Below are positions 53,309 through 64,000 of a stretch of 64,000 nt of DNA, in pieces. The notes beneath the pieces were generated by a model that made no database searches, had not been told where the DNA came from, and worked only from the letters and a program-made list of their open reading frames with translations. The position numbers and the translations under genes are program-made. Each line of letters begins with the position of its first letter. Position 1 is the first letter of the stretch. This stretch comes from Sipunculus nudus (taxonomy: Eukaryota > Annelida > Sipuncula > Golfingiida > Sipunculidae), in the NCBI GenBank assembly GCA_026874595.1, contig CM049307.1, forward strand, positions 75,616,643 to 75,680,642. The letters are read 5' to 3'.

Positions 53309-53509
53309 CAGGGGCGGATCCAGGAATTAGGAAAAGGAAGGCCTCAACCCAGGAGGATGCATTACAAACCCCCCCCCCCCCCAAATATACCCCAGGTCCG
53401 GAAGAGGGGGGTTCAGGCCGTAAAAATTGGTCTGATGCCCTGAAAAAAGGTTGCGGCGGTTCGAAATGCGGGGGCCGGACCCCCTGGACCCCTCTCTGGA
53501 TGCGCTTCT
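53309..53509. mobile_element. MITE with CAGGGGCGGATCCAG ends (copy 1)
   Basis: Begins CAGGGGCGGATCCAGG and ends CTGGATGCGCTTCT, imperfect inverted ends, with G- and C-runs inside. CAGGGGCGGATCC termini are common in hAT-derived MITEs of animals. Confidence 0.65.
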
Positions 53510-54670
53510 AGCATTTTTAATTTACAGTGAGAAACTTCATTCAATTTTTGATTGAATAATCATTATTCATTATTCTTTAGTTTACCACCTCATCCGAACA
53601 ATTACTGGTTTGTCCGTATTTTATTTTTGGTCGCTATTTCACACAAAAGTCCTGAAGATGATCTCCCTAACGAATCTCGAAAATTAATAATTTTTCAGCA
53701 AACATCAAGGTGACAATATTAGGTAAATCCTCATTAATAAAAACTCTCTTGAAAACAAGACGTATTCAAACTATTAAAATATTCATCAATAAATACAGTA
53801 AAAAAGAAGGTAACTTTCACTTACCATATATATAGTGCTTTGTCTTGTATCAACTGAACAGGAGAAATGACTTTGTAATTTCCTTTGAAATGACACATGC
53901 TTGCACTTTGGAGTACAAAGATCCAATAACTTTAAAGGTGCCTATTCACCTACCTTTTGAAAAAAAAATTATGTAATTTTCTGTGACTTCCTCTGTGTAT
54001 ATATATAAATAATCTAAGCTTATAAGGGTAATTCTGGTTATGAAAAGTTCTTATAACGCGAAGGATGTATGGATTTGTTTATCAACAACGCGTTTGTAAA
54101 CACAGCTTTGATGACAAACGGGAAAAACATGTAACCTAAGGTGGTAGGTTGCATATATGCGGAGGTAGAAAGGTCACATGTTGCAAAACGCATTTTGCAC
54201 AGCTCTGACTTATCTGACTTGAAGCCAAATGCCCTTGTTGAATTTGGTTAAATTATTTTGCTGGGCCCCCACATATAAGCACCTTGATATAAATAAAACA
54301 AGCAGCCTGTGTCCGGTGATATCCACGTTTTCAGACCCATTTTTATAAAAGCTACAAGGGATTACCTTTAGTTTATAAATGATCGGGCCCCTTTAAGTAT
54401 CTTACCATTTATGTTTTGTTTGTACAGTGTATTCCATTATAACTCGCGTTATACCGAGTCAAAAGCTTAGATAGCAGACAACAGAAATTAGAAAGACCAC
54501 AGGGTGATAGAATGTAGGCCGACGTATTGTAGGCCTTTATCTGCAGTAGTTGCAAAATTGCACGCGAGATGTCGCCACTGCATAATAATTATGTTGACAA
54601 CCTGGTTTACCTTTGACCAGATACCGCTATGTGACCGAGCCAGGGCAGGGTGCAGCTGGACGTGGCCAAC
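53510..54670. other. 5' flank of the dehydrogenase gene
   Basis: AT-rich. The stretch TGCAAAATTGCACGCGAGAT, GTCGCCACTGCATAAT (54551-54586) resembles 32346-32382, so a small repeat is shared with the UBFD1-NRDE2 gap. No promoter element assigned. Confidence 0.35.
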
Positions 54671-54761
54671 ATGGGTGTTTTTACGAAGTTACTCTTAATT
54701 GCAATTGTACTTTTTGCAGTTTGGGTTGGATTTCAGATAAGAGAACCGCATTTCGATCCAA
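54671..54761 (+). CDS. Dehydrogenase coding exon 1 (membrane anchor)
   Basis: CCAACATGG start; encodes a ~17-residue hydrophobic segment and QIREPHFDP plus one base. Donor CCAA before GTAAGT. The A overhang plus GT gives Ser. Confidence 0.83.
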
Positions 54762-57700
54762 GTAAGTTGATGTATATCGCCTCTTGTGACAAACGGATTA
54801 GCAAGTGATTTAACTGATCAAGTATTCTTTTTAATTAGATTTGAAGTTAGAATTCAAGATCCCAAGAAAATCAGTTTTTATTGCTTGCCGGAAATCTTCG
54901 ATTTCCGCAAGCATATTGGTCAGTTGCGTATGTCTGTTTGTCTGTCTGTCTGTTTGTTTGTTTGTTTGTTTGTTTGTTTGTCACCACTCTCCTGGCCACA
55001 ATTTTGCCACAATAACCTTGAAACTTACAGGGATGTTCGAAAACGTAATTTCTAGGTGCCCTATTGTTTTTGGTCAACATTGCTCCAAGGTCAAGGGTCA
55101 AGGTCACGACAGGTATGGTTAACGGTTTTTGCACTATAACTTGGCCATAAATAGGCTTATCCACTTCTGCAATAGCTCATTTTTTTCGTCATCACCTGGC
55201 CTTTCTTTTGACATGTAGCTTACTTAAATTTGCCGTTACCATGGTTACATTTTTTGGGCAAAAATCATGGAAATTGGAAATAACACGACCATTTTTTGTA
55301 ACTTTGTCAATTTTTAAGCTACAGACGTCTGGTTTTGGTCATTATGTACCTTATGGGCAGCTTGACATGATAAAACTGAAAGTCTCGCCAAATCTCGCAC
55401 CATTTCTCGTCAAACGAGGGTCTTCGAGATTTCATTAAATATGACCTACAGGTTGCATTTTTTTAACAATGGCTTTGAAATTGATATATTTTGTGTTATT
55501 TATAAATATCTCGAAATCAGTTTTCCATTTTTTGGAAATAGCCACCAGGGGGCGTGGTACATGAAACACTGTAACATGTCATTTTTCTGCAATATCTCAA
55601 AAAATATTAAACGTGACACCATTTTTTTTGGTCGTATCTGAAACTAGGAACATTGGCTTATCTCTTCGCTCATGTTGCTTTGTGCTGCCGTTACCATGCT
55701 TACCAAATTTTGGGGTAAAACTTGACAATCTGAAAATTCGGAGTTTTCCAGATTCTATCTCTGTTGATATTTGCGATAGAAAGGTCTGGTTTTTGGCGTT
55801 AGACAGCATCCCTCTAGTTCTAAGCCGTTCAATCGCAAGTCTCGTCATATCTCGCACCGTTTCTCGTGAAACGAGAACACGTGACCATTCAAAGAAATGC
55901 CTATAATTCTGTCATTTTTCACGCTACAGACACATGGTTTGCAGCGCTGGATAGCGGCTGACACTCGCAGTCACATTCAGGGGTCACATTGTTAGTCTCG
56001 TCAAATCTCGCGCCCTTTTTCGCCATACCACGAAGACACTCGCCGTCGCCGCAAGTGGCGGCAGGGTCCTTACGGTGGGCGGCCGGCGTGTGCAGCGGTC
56101 CGTGACGGCCTCTCCGGGCCCCATCTATGATCATACATGTTGGAGGCACAGTCCATACTTTATTGCTTGCCGGAAATCTTCGATTTCCGCAAGCATATTG
56201 GTCAGTTGCGTATGTCTGTTTGTCTGTCTGTCTGTTTGTTTGTTGCTTGCCGGAATCAAAGATTTCGGCAAGCATATTGGTCAGTTGCGTATGTCTGTTT
56301 GTCTGTCTGTTTGTTTGTTTGTTTGTCACCACTCTCCTGGCCACAATTTTGCCACAATAACCTTGAAACTTACAGGGATGTTGGAAAACATAATTTCTAG
56401 GTGCCCTATTGTTTTTGGTTAAAATAGGTCAAAGGTCAAGGTCAAGGTCGTCAAAACTTCTCAAAACGTTTTTTTCTTCATATCTTTGTGACTATTTGTC
56501 GTATCTACTTCAACAATAGCTCATTTTAATCGTCATTCCAAGGCCTGTCATCTGGTGTGTAGCTGACCCAAATTTGCCGTAACCATGGTTACAATTTTTT
56601 TGGGAAAAGTCATGATATTCGAAAATAAGGGATCTTATTTTTCTAACTTTGTCAGTTTTAAAGCTAGAGTGATCTAGTTTTTTGCATCAGGTAGCATTCA
56701 ACGAGTACTACAAGATTTTATTACAAGTCTTGCAGTATCTCGTAAAATATCTCATGAATAGAGATATTTCGAGATTTCATTCATCTTGCGCCAAAGGCCA
56801 CATTATTGCAGGAATCTTTTTGAAACTGACATATCATAAGTCCTACACTAGTATCTCGAAATTGTTTTTTCATTTTTCGAATATGGCTGCTAGGGGGCGC
56901 TGCACACAACCCTCACACAGATATCATTACATTGGCCATATCTCTAAAACCCAAAGCCTCAATTACATAAACTATAGCTTATTTTTTCCCTATGAGTCTT
57001 CTCCATAAACTGATACTGTAATCTGGTCTCAATGTTGTGTCACTTTGTCATTGTGTCCGTCTGTTTGTCAGTTGTCCTCAAATTCGCCTGCTTGCTCTTG
57101 CGTCTCACATATAGCATTCTACAGGCCACAGTTTTGAAAGAATCCTTTTGAAACTATTACATCTTAAGTCTTACACTAATATCTCGAAACCAATTTTTCA
57201 TTTTCCGGATATGGCCGCTAGGGGGCGCTGAACTCGAACCTCTCCCAACATATCATGCTTTGGCAATATCTCCAAAACTATAAGCCTCAGTTACATAGAC
57301 TGTAGCTTTTTTCTTCCTTTGAGTCGTCTCCATAATCTGGAGTAGTCATCTGGACTCAATCTTGAGTCACTTTGTCAGTGTGTCCGTCTGTTTGTCAGTT
57401 GTCCTCCAATTCGCCTTCTTGCTGGTTCTTGTTTGTTTGTCACCACTCCCTTGGCCACAATTTTGCCACAATCACCTTGAAACTTACAGGGATGATGAAA
57501 AACATAATTTCTAGGTGCCCTATTGTTTTTGGTTAATATAGGTGAAAGGTCAAGGTCAAGGTCGTCAAAACTTCCCAAAACGTTTTTTTTTTCCATATCT
57601 GTGTGACTTTCAGTCGTATCTACTTCAACAATAGCTCATTTTAATCGTCATTCCAAGGCCTGTCATCTTGTGGGTAGCTGACTCAAATTTGCCGTAACCA

Positions 57701-60242
57701 TGGTTACAAATTTTGGGGTAAAAATCAGGATATTCGAAAATAAGGGGTCTTATTTTTCTAACTTTGTCAGTTTTAAAGCTAGAGTGATCTAGTTTCTTGC
57801 ATCAGGTAGCATTTAACTAGTACTATAAGATTTTATTACAAGTCTTGCAGTATCTCGTAAAATATCTCGTGAATAGAGATATTTCGAGATTTCATTCATC
57901 TTGCGCCAAAGGCCACATTATTGCAGGAATCTTTTTGAAACTAACATATCATAAGTCCTACACTAGTATCTCGAAATTGTTTTTTCATGTTTTGACTATG
58001 GCTGCTAGGGGGCGCTGCAAACGACCCTCACACACATATCATTACATTGGCCATATGTCTAAAACCCAAAGCCTCATATACATAAACTATAGCTTATTTT
58101 TTTTCTCTGAGTCTTCTCCATAAACTGATAATGTCATCTGGTCTCAATCCTGTGTCACTTTGTCAGTGTGTCCGTCTGTTTGTGAGTTGTCCTCAAATTC
58201 GCCTGCTTGCTCTTGCGTCTCACATATAGCATTCTACAGACCACAGTTTTGAAAGAATCCTTTTGAAACTATTACATCTTAAGTCTTACACTAATATCTC
58301 AAAACAGATTTTTCATTTCCCGGATATAGCCACTAGGGGGCGCTGCACTTTCACCTCCCCAACATATCATGTTTTGGCTATCTCTCCAAAATTATAAACC
58401 TTACCTACATGAACTATCGCTAATTTTGCTCTTCTTCACCTTCGGCGCTTTTGTCTGTAATCTGTTATCACAGATGTGTCAGTATGTCTGTCTGTTCGTC
58501 TTTTGTTGTCAGCTTTGTCTGCTTCCTCGTTGCTTTGTCTGATATGTCATTTTACAGGCCAAAACTTCTCAGCAAACGCTGAGGGTCATTCAATAATAGA
58601 AAACCCACAATATGTTCTGTCTGTCCGTCTGTCTGTCATTTCAACTTCCGGCAAGCGCTCGACCTCTGGTTGTCTAGTTTTACTTGTTTCTTTAACCTAT
58701 ATTACTTAATATATTTGCATCATTTAAGGGTCTACCCAAAGAAACGGTTATGTGTTGTGAAAATGTAATAACAAATCCAGAGTAGTACGACCAATGGCAC
58801 AGATGCAGTGCCGGGGAGGGGGGGGGGCATGAGGGGCTGCGAGCGGCATATGATGTATATGACGCGAAAACATTCTCTAATGGACTGTATGCTTCGGAGA
58901 TGTTTACAATGAGATCTAAAATCTGCAAACAGGCAGAGATCGGCGCACCCCTTTCGCGATCGAATGTCCGTGCAGGAAGGCTGGGTACGCATGTACTCGG
59001 CATCGTGCACTCGCTTGTGATAGTTCACTGATCACCTCGCGTAGCGAGCTAGACACTTCCATTTGCATCTTGTAACCACGAGATAAGATTACACTGCAGT
59101 ACATGTACTTGGTGATTGTTTGTCATTGCTGCATTTTTTGCTGATCATGTAAGCATTTCTGGCATAATGGTCGTGCGGGGGAAATTATAAAATGCATCTC
59201 GCATGCAGGGGCGGATCCAGGATTTAGGAAAAAAAAAAGGGGGGGGGGGGTCCAACCCAGGAGGACAAATGAAAACCCTAAAAAAAGGTCCTCAGGCCTG
59301 AAAAGGGGGGGGGGGGGGGTCCAGGCGGCAAAATTTTGTCTGAAGCCCTTAAAAGAACGTTTCTGATGAAAAAGGGTGGGGGGGGGGGGTCCGAACCCCC
59401 TGGACCCCCCCCTGGATCCGCTTCTGCGCATGTGTGTGTCTGTGTGCGTTTACATGAAACTGATTCCGTAGATACGATATAAATTAATTACAGCTATACT
59501 TTGATAAATGTATGAATGATAAAATCTTTGTTTCATTATTTTATCAATATGTTTCATGCTTTGGGTTTTAGGTGAACCAGGTATCCAAACCGTGGCAACA
59601 GCTGCTTAATTGTTAACTGTAATACATTTTTATAACTTGCTAATATTGATTATTTTTTATTATTAATTATTCTTAATGATTGACTATTAAATATTATCAT
59701 CGGTATTGTCATTACCATCGATATAGTCAGTTTTAATTTAGCATCACTGCTCCAACAGCTATACTATCAGTTAATAATAATCCTACTCTAGTTGCGAACG
59801 AGGACATGGTCATGTCCAGCGTTTCTCCAGCTTCTATACTAACATGTATCTTCTACACTATCATGTACCAATCATGCACCACAGATTGATTCCCTCCTCG
59901 AGTTTTGTGTTTGGAGACCTCTCCTATCGTATTTTCCTGCCCTTGTCAAAACTTGACCTTGCAAAATGTGAAACCGCTGATGGAGCTGTCATTTTGCCCA
60001 CACACTAAAACCCGGATATCAGAATTAATGGTATACCGCTAGTAATAACAATAATTCTACTATAACTCCCCGGTTCGAGCGTCGCCCAAGAAACGTATTC
60101 ATTCATGCATTTCTTATGAAGTCACAGCCCGTGCCCTTATGGAACCCCGACTGAATTTTCCCTTCCCATTATATCCAGGGCTTTAAATAATAATATATAA
60201 AAAAATTTATGATAATACCAATTAATTATTGTCACTGTATTA

Positions 60243-60280
<38 letters not shown>

Positions 60281-62224
60281 TTATTTTTATTTTTATTATT
60301 TTTATTATTATTGTTATAAGATGCATAATAGTTATTTTATAATCGGTTCTTAAACAGTTAATCCCGTTGACAGGTACGTTAGCTGGTAAACGTGTGTTGG
60401 TGACCGGGGCTTCCAGCGGGATCGGTGAACAGGCGGCGTATCACTACGCCCAACATGGCGCCAGTGTCGTCATCACAGCCCGGAGGGAGGATCTACTGAA
60501 ACAGGTAACCGGTCCGCGTGTGTCCTGCCACACGAACTCTATGTTTTGGAGTACAAATAAATTATATTTCTGATGATACTTTTGACTGAGGACAAATAAC
60601 CCTTTAAAAACAATGCTATACCGGAGCTCAAGTAAATTGAAAGGATGGTTTTGTGTTTAAGCTGTCGGAAAATCTGTCCAGTGAATGATGCGATATCTCA
60701 TATATCTTTTTAATCTATTCAACCTTCACTCTCTGCATTTCTTTAATAATTATGAATTATCATTAACTATAGCCTATTTTACTTTGTGTGGTCTCATGCA
60801 ATCCTGTGCCGGCGACTATGGCCACATTAACCAGTATGCACGGTTTCAGCTTTATTCGGGCGAAAATAGCAAATTTTACTTGGCGTGGATTCAGTTTTGT
60901 GTTCGGACAACCATAGCTACTTTTACTTGGTGTGTCCTTACTTTTTTGCCGTTTTTATAACCATTTAACTTGCCTTACTTCAAACAACTGTGCACTTGGT
61001 GTACGAGGCTCCATTTTGTGTTCGGACGACTATGTTAATTTTAACTTGGAGAGGCACCCTGCCGCCAGAGGTCGTTTCTATTGAAAGCTCTTGTTAGTCC
61101 GTACTGTTCGATTCTGCGTAGTTTTTTTTTGTGCGGGCAACAATGGCAACTTTTTTGGTGTGGCCTCAGTCTTTTATTTCCGACAATTGACGTGTCCTGT
61201 TGTCATGACCAGGACGTGACATTATTTTTCATACAAAATAAGTCATGTCACAATACACTACAACCGAAGCCACATCTGCGGCATAATTACAAGAGAAGGC
61301 ATAAGATATGTATTTATAATCTCCGTGTTTTGCTGACTCTGTTTTCATTAAAAATATCGACTTCAATACTACCATTGATTATCACAGGACGAAGAAGAAA
61401 ATTAGATAACGCTTTTCTGCTGACATTTTATCCATGGTGTGAATCTGACGTAATTCTCCTGACCGAACCTGATCGACTATACTCCGTTCCACCAACCTGT
61501 GTCCACCTGATTTTTTTGGAGATGATTTTCTTAAAAGTTTATATTTTTTCAATAATTTTCTAGAAAACTACATATGGAAGTGACAACCTAAAATGGCAAT
61601 AAAGAATTTTATAATAAATTTCGAGTTTATGTTTCACAGCTTTTTATTATCTTCACAATAATCTGGCAGATATGATGTGTCCATTCATGAGTAGCCATCT
61701 TTGTTTTAGCTGGTTATATATTTTAGAGTGTTTACTGTACATGACATCATCCGATCAGCAGCTGTAAATTGAGGCTGTTTTGCATATGACCAATGACCCT
61801 GACCGCAATAAGCGAGTCTAATATGTTGTAAAATGTTGACGGATTTCTCATATTTCAAATTATTTTGTTTCTTAAATAAACTGTAAGGTAGGTATATATA
61901 ATTAGTTTCCTGGGTGAAAATTACGTCCTTTATTCCTTTACACTATAATTGTTTACCTTGAAATGTAACTTATAAAATTTTTCATAGCAGAAAACAGGTG
62001 GACATGAGGGGAAGAAACGAACAAAAGCAGTGCGGGAACCAGCTGAATGGTTTTGAATAATTGAATACTCATTTTTATTTATTTTTAACACTCCAAGATT
62101 TAAGTTTTATGTTTGAATTTAGGTGGTTGAGAAATGTAAGAAAATTGCTTCCTCAAAGACAACGACGTTCCACTACATTCCTGCTGACTTCAGCAAACCC
62201 GAGACGTCAGATAAGGTTATACAG
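54671..62224 (+). CDS. Membrane-anchored short-chain dehydrogenase/reductase, HSD11B1/HSD11B1L-like, first three coding exons (3' part beyond the window)
   Basis: SDR enzymes oxidise or reduce steroid or other carbonyls with NAD(P)(H). HSD11B1-type members sit in the ER membrane by an N-terminal anchor. Coding parts 54671-54761, 60374-60504 and 62123-62224 give 108 residues: an anchor (MGVFTKLLLIAIVLFAVWVG), the IREPHFDP linker, the Rossmann start LAGKRVLVTGASSGIGEQAA with the TGxxxGxG cofactor motif at ~41-48, AYHYAQHGA and VVITARRE, then FHYIPADFS. Residue R in TARR after strand 2 suits NADP(H). The NNAG/HIG-type motif and catalytic Ser, Tyr and Lys are not in the window. HFDP and AYHYA favour HSD11B1L over DHRS7-type proteins, but the exact member is open. 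Confidence 0.85.
54881..58665. repeat. Composite repeat with CTTGCCGGAAATC hairpin ends in dehydrogenase intron 1
   Basis: Begins with a hairpin (GCTTGCCGGAAATC / GATTTCCGCAAGC, 54883-54912) and a GTCTGTTTGTCTGTCTGT tract. It ends near CTTCCGGCAAGCGCTCGACC. The body is ~1.1-kb modules repeated in tandem: 'ccacaattttgccacaa' at about 54998, 56341 and 57452, then 'aatttctaggtgccctattg', 'agggggcgct' and 'tttgtcagtgtgtccgtctg'. New hairpin starts lie at 56164 and 56244. No transposase seen. Confidence 0.75.
59206..59426. mobile_element. MITE with CAGGGGCGGATCCAG ends (copy 2)
   Basis: CAGGGGCGGATCCAG at the left and CTGGATCCGCTTCTG at the right, flanked by CGCATG on both sides (59200-59205, 59427-59432), a partial target duplication. 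The inside is G- and C-runs. hAT-derived MITE likely. Confidence 0.75.
60238..60312 (+). repeat. (TTA)n microsatellite, ~60 bases before exon 2
   Basis: ATT trinucleotide run with T-rich variants. Confidence 0.93.
60374..60504 (+). CDS. Dehydrogenase coding exon 2 (cofactor-binding motif)
   Basis: Encodes TLAGKRVLVTGASSGIGEQA, AYHYAQHGASVVITARREDL and LKQ. Acceptor GTTGACAG, donor ACAG before GTAACC; phase 1 in, phase 0 out. GC-richer than the flanking intron. Confidence 0.95.
61480..61810 (+). repeat. Direct repeat flanking dehydrogenase exon 3, left copy
   Basis: CCACCAACCTGTGTCCACCTG, 'acatatggaagtgacaacc', 'gatatga..tgtcc', 'agtgtttactgtacatgacatcatcc' recur in order at 62450-62770. Confidence 0.7.
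62123..62224 (+). CDS. Dehydrogenase coding exon 3
   Basis: Encodes VVEKCKKIASSKTTTFHYIP and ADFSKPETSDKVIQ. Matches the E-C--LG----HYI--D segment of HSD11B1-like proteins, where D follows strand 3. Acceptor TGAATTTAG, donor ACAG before GTACGT; phase 0 both sides. No further exon was found up to 64000. Confidence 0.92.
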
Positions 62225-62236
62225 GTACGTATAAGA

Positions 62237-62424
62237 CAGGGGCGGATTAAAAGGGAAAAATCAAGGAAACTAAAGAAATCCAGCGCAGGATTTTGCATCT
62301 CACACCGTGTTTTTATTTACTTCTGCATGTAAGAGTTATGTAAGTACCCCAGGCACACTAATTGTTTATCTGTGCCCCCCCCCCGCATCCCCACCTTTTT
62401 TCTGAGACTTTATATCCGCCCCTG
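62237..62424. mobile_element. MITE-like insertion with CAGGGGCGGAT ends (copy 3), 12 nt after the exon 3 donor
   Basis: CAGGGGCGGATTA and TATATCCGCCCCTG form imperfect inverted ends ~188 bp apart, with a C-run inside. It begins 12 bases into the intron after exon 3. Confidence 0.65.
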
Positions 62425-62449
62425 CAGGAGATGTCCATCATACTATAAA

Positions 62450-62770
62450 GTCCTTTCTACCAACCTGTGTCCAATTGATTTTATGGATCTTTTTTTTAAA
62501 AAAAAAAAAAACATAGATTTCTGGATAACGTCATAGAAAACCACATGTGGAAGTGACAACCAAGTCTAGCACAAAGGATTATAAAATGAAGACTTAGTTT
62601 AACTAATTTGTGAACACTTTCCTGTGATATGACAAGTCAGACGTGTCCCTGCGGGAGTAACTATCTTCATTTCAACGGGGCCTGTATCCTGGAGTGTTTA
62701 TATTTGACATTATCCAACCAGCAGCTTTCAACTAAAACTGTTTTGGCGTGTTACTAGTCACCTTTTTTGA
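62450..62770 (+). repeat. Direct repeat flanking dehydrogenase exon 3, right copy
   Basis: Diverged copy of 61480-61810: CTACCAACCTGTGTCCAATTG, 'acatgtggaagtgacaacc', 'gagtgtttatatttgacattatcc'. Confidence 0.7.
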
Positions 62771-62835
62771 ATGTTATAAAGCAATGACTGATATCTCTAT
62801 TTTTTTTTAGAAATAAATACAATCCTTAAATATTT

Positions 62836-64000
62836 GTATCCGCCAAAACAAAGTTTTGTGGATACTATGTTTTTGACCGGGTTCCGCCGCCGCCGCCGCG
62901 TTCGTTTCCGGAGAACTCCTCTAAGACTACTGGACAGATTTTTCCGAAACTTACACAAATTATCGGGTAACATGTGAACTGGTGCCTAACCAAGTGACCT
63001 TGACCTCTGACCTTTCCTCTCTGCCCAGCGTCCGTTTGTGCGTCTGTTTCAACACATAAACCCACATATCTCGGGAACCTTTTGACCGATCAGGAAATTT
63101 TTTTTACACAAATGTAGCCCTGGGATAGCTTTATAATATACACAAAAAGGTGGCGCCACCTGCAACCATGTTTGCACAGTGTCCATCTGTTTGACTGCCT
63201 TGGGTTAAATCACTCATATCTCTGCAGTGGTTTGACTAATTCACCTAAAATTCGGCATGCGTATACATCCTGGATAGCTTTCTTGATTTTATGACAGGTG
63301 GCGCCACCTACATTCACGTTCATGCTGCAGACATCCAAGCTCATATCTCGGGAACCGTTTGACCAATCAGGAAAAAAAAAATTACACAAATGTAGCCCTT
63401 GGATAGCTTTATAACATATACAAAAATGGTGATTCCACCTGCAGCCATTTTTGCACAGCGTCCATCTGTTTGTCTGCCTTAGGTTAAAATCACTCATATC
63501 TCTGCAGTGGTTTGACCAAATTACCTGAAATTCGGCATGCGTATACATCCCGCATAGCTTTCTTAATTTTATGACAGATGGCGCCACCTTCATTCACGTT
63601 CACGCTGAAGACATCCATGCTTATATCTCCAGACTCGTACGACCAATCAGGAATTTTTTTTAAACAAATGTAGCCCTTGGATAGCTTTATAACATACACA
63701 AAAATGGTGGCGCCACCTGCAGCCATTTTTGCACAGTGTCCATCTGTTTGTCTGCCTTGGGTTAAAATCAATCATATCTCTGCAGTGGTTTGACCATATT
63801 ACCTGTAATTCGGCATGCGTATACATCCTGGATAGCTTTCTTAATTTTATGAAAGGTGGCGCCACCTACATTCACGTTCACGCTGTAGACATCCATGCTT
63901 ATATTTTCGGACTTGTTCAACCAATCAGGAAAAATATTTTTTACACAAATGTAGCCCTTGGATAGCTTTATAACATACACAAAAATGGTGGCGCCACCTG
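62836..64000. repeat. GGCGCC-palindrome element (family P, copy 3), cut by the window edge
   Basis: Starts TGTATCCGCCAAAACAAAG like copies 1 and 2. It has modules with GGTGGCGCCACC at about 63148, 63297, 63705, 63855 and 63987 and a GATGGCGCCACC variant at 63577. More modules than copy 2, so the internal tandem array varies in length. Confidence 0.72.

Noticed and set aside
55919-56422. ORFs over 56 kb rich in Cys, Val, Leu and Gln/Thr
   Set aside because: Translations of GTCTGTTTGTCTGT tracts in the repeat; no protein similarity.
62865-63980. Overlapping minus-strand ORFs with repeated 'CAKMAAGGAT' type peptides
   Set aside because: All come from the GGCGCC-family modules, whose repeated text gives similar peptides at 8.9, 18.1 and 63.5 kb.

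Overview
The window is AT-rich eukaryotic DNA from an invertebrate animal. Three conserved metazoan genes are split into many short exons by long introns. Much of the intron and intergenic sequence is DNA transposons, palindrome-rich repeats and minisatellites. The repeat families, such as 'TTTTTAGCTCAGCTGA', GGTGGCGCCACC palindromes and a repeat with 'gtgagcttatgc...tggtgtggcgtcgtccgt' near 14.1 kb, look like those of marine molluscs. Mollusc is an inference; a search would be needed to name the species.

Layout. (1) 516-29481, + strand: a complete UBFD1 homologue (ubiquitin-like domain plus the conserved UBFD1 C-terminal domain). It has 8 coding exons and 271 codons before the stop, and all exon junction phases agree. 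Intron 1 (12 kb) holds a repeat of the GCTCAGCTGA family inserted in a GGCGCC-palindrome element, and a hAT-like element nested inside another hAT-like element, each with a perfect 8-bp target-site duplication. Intron 6 holds a TIR element with TA duplication (Tigger/pogo-like) that carries a ~5.1-kb DIRS-type tyrosine-recombinase retrotransposon. Intron 7 is largely made of repeats of its own splice sites: about 75 copies of the exon 7/donor junction and four copies of the acceptor/exon 8 junction. (2) 33018-43763, - strand: a complete NRDE2 homologue (nuclear RNAi / MTR4-exosome regulator), 9 coding exons, 1164 residues, convergent with UBFD1. (3) 43764-54670: intergenic, with a 3.6-kb element with ~0.7-kb inverted arms and a decayed Tigger-like transposon. 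(4) 54671-62224, + strand: the first three coding exons of a membrane-anchored short-chain dehydrogenase like HSD11B1/HSD11B1L. The gene runs off the right edge before its catalytic YxxxK region.

The three genes look like ordinary housekeeping or metabolic neighbours, with no sign of one pathway or operon. The most unusual signal is UBFD1 intron 7, where the 5' and the 3' splice site have each been amplified in tandem. Two others are a GC-AG intron in the same gene and the nested transposons whose boundaries can be read to the base.
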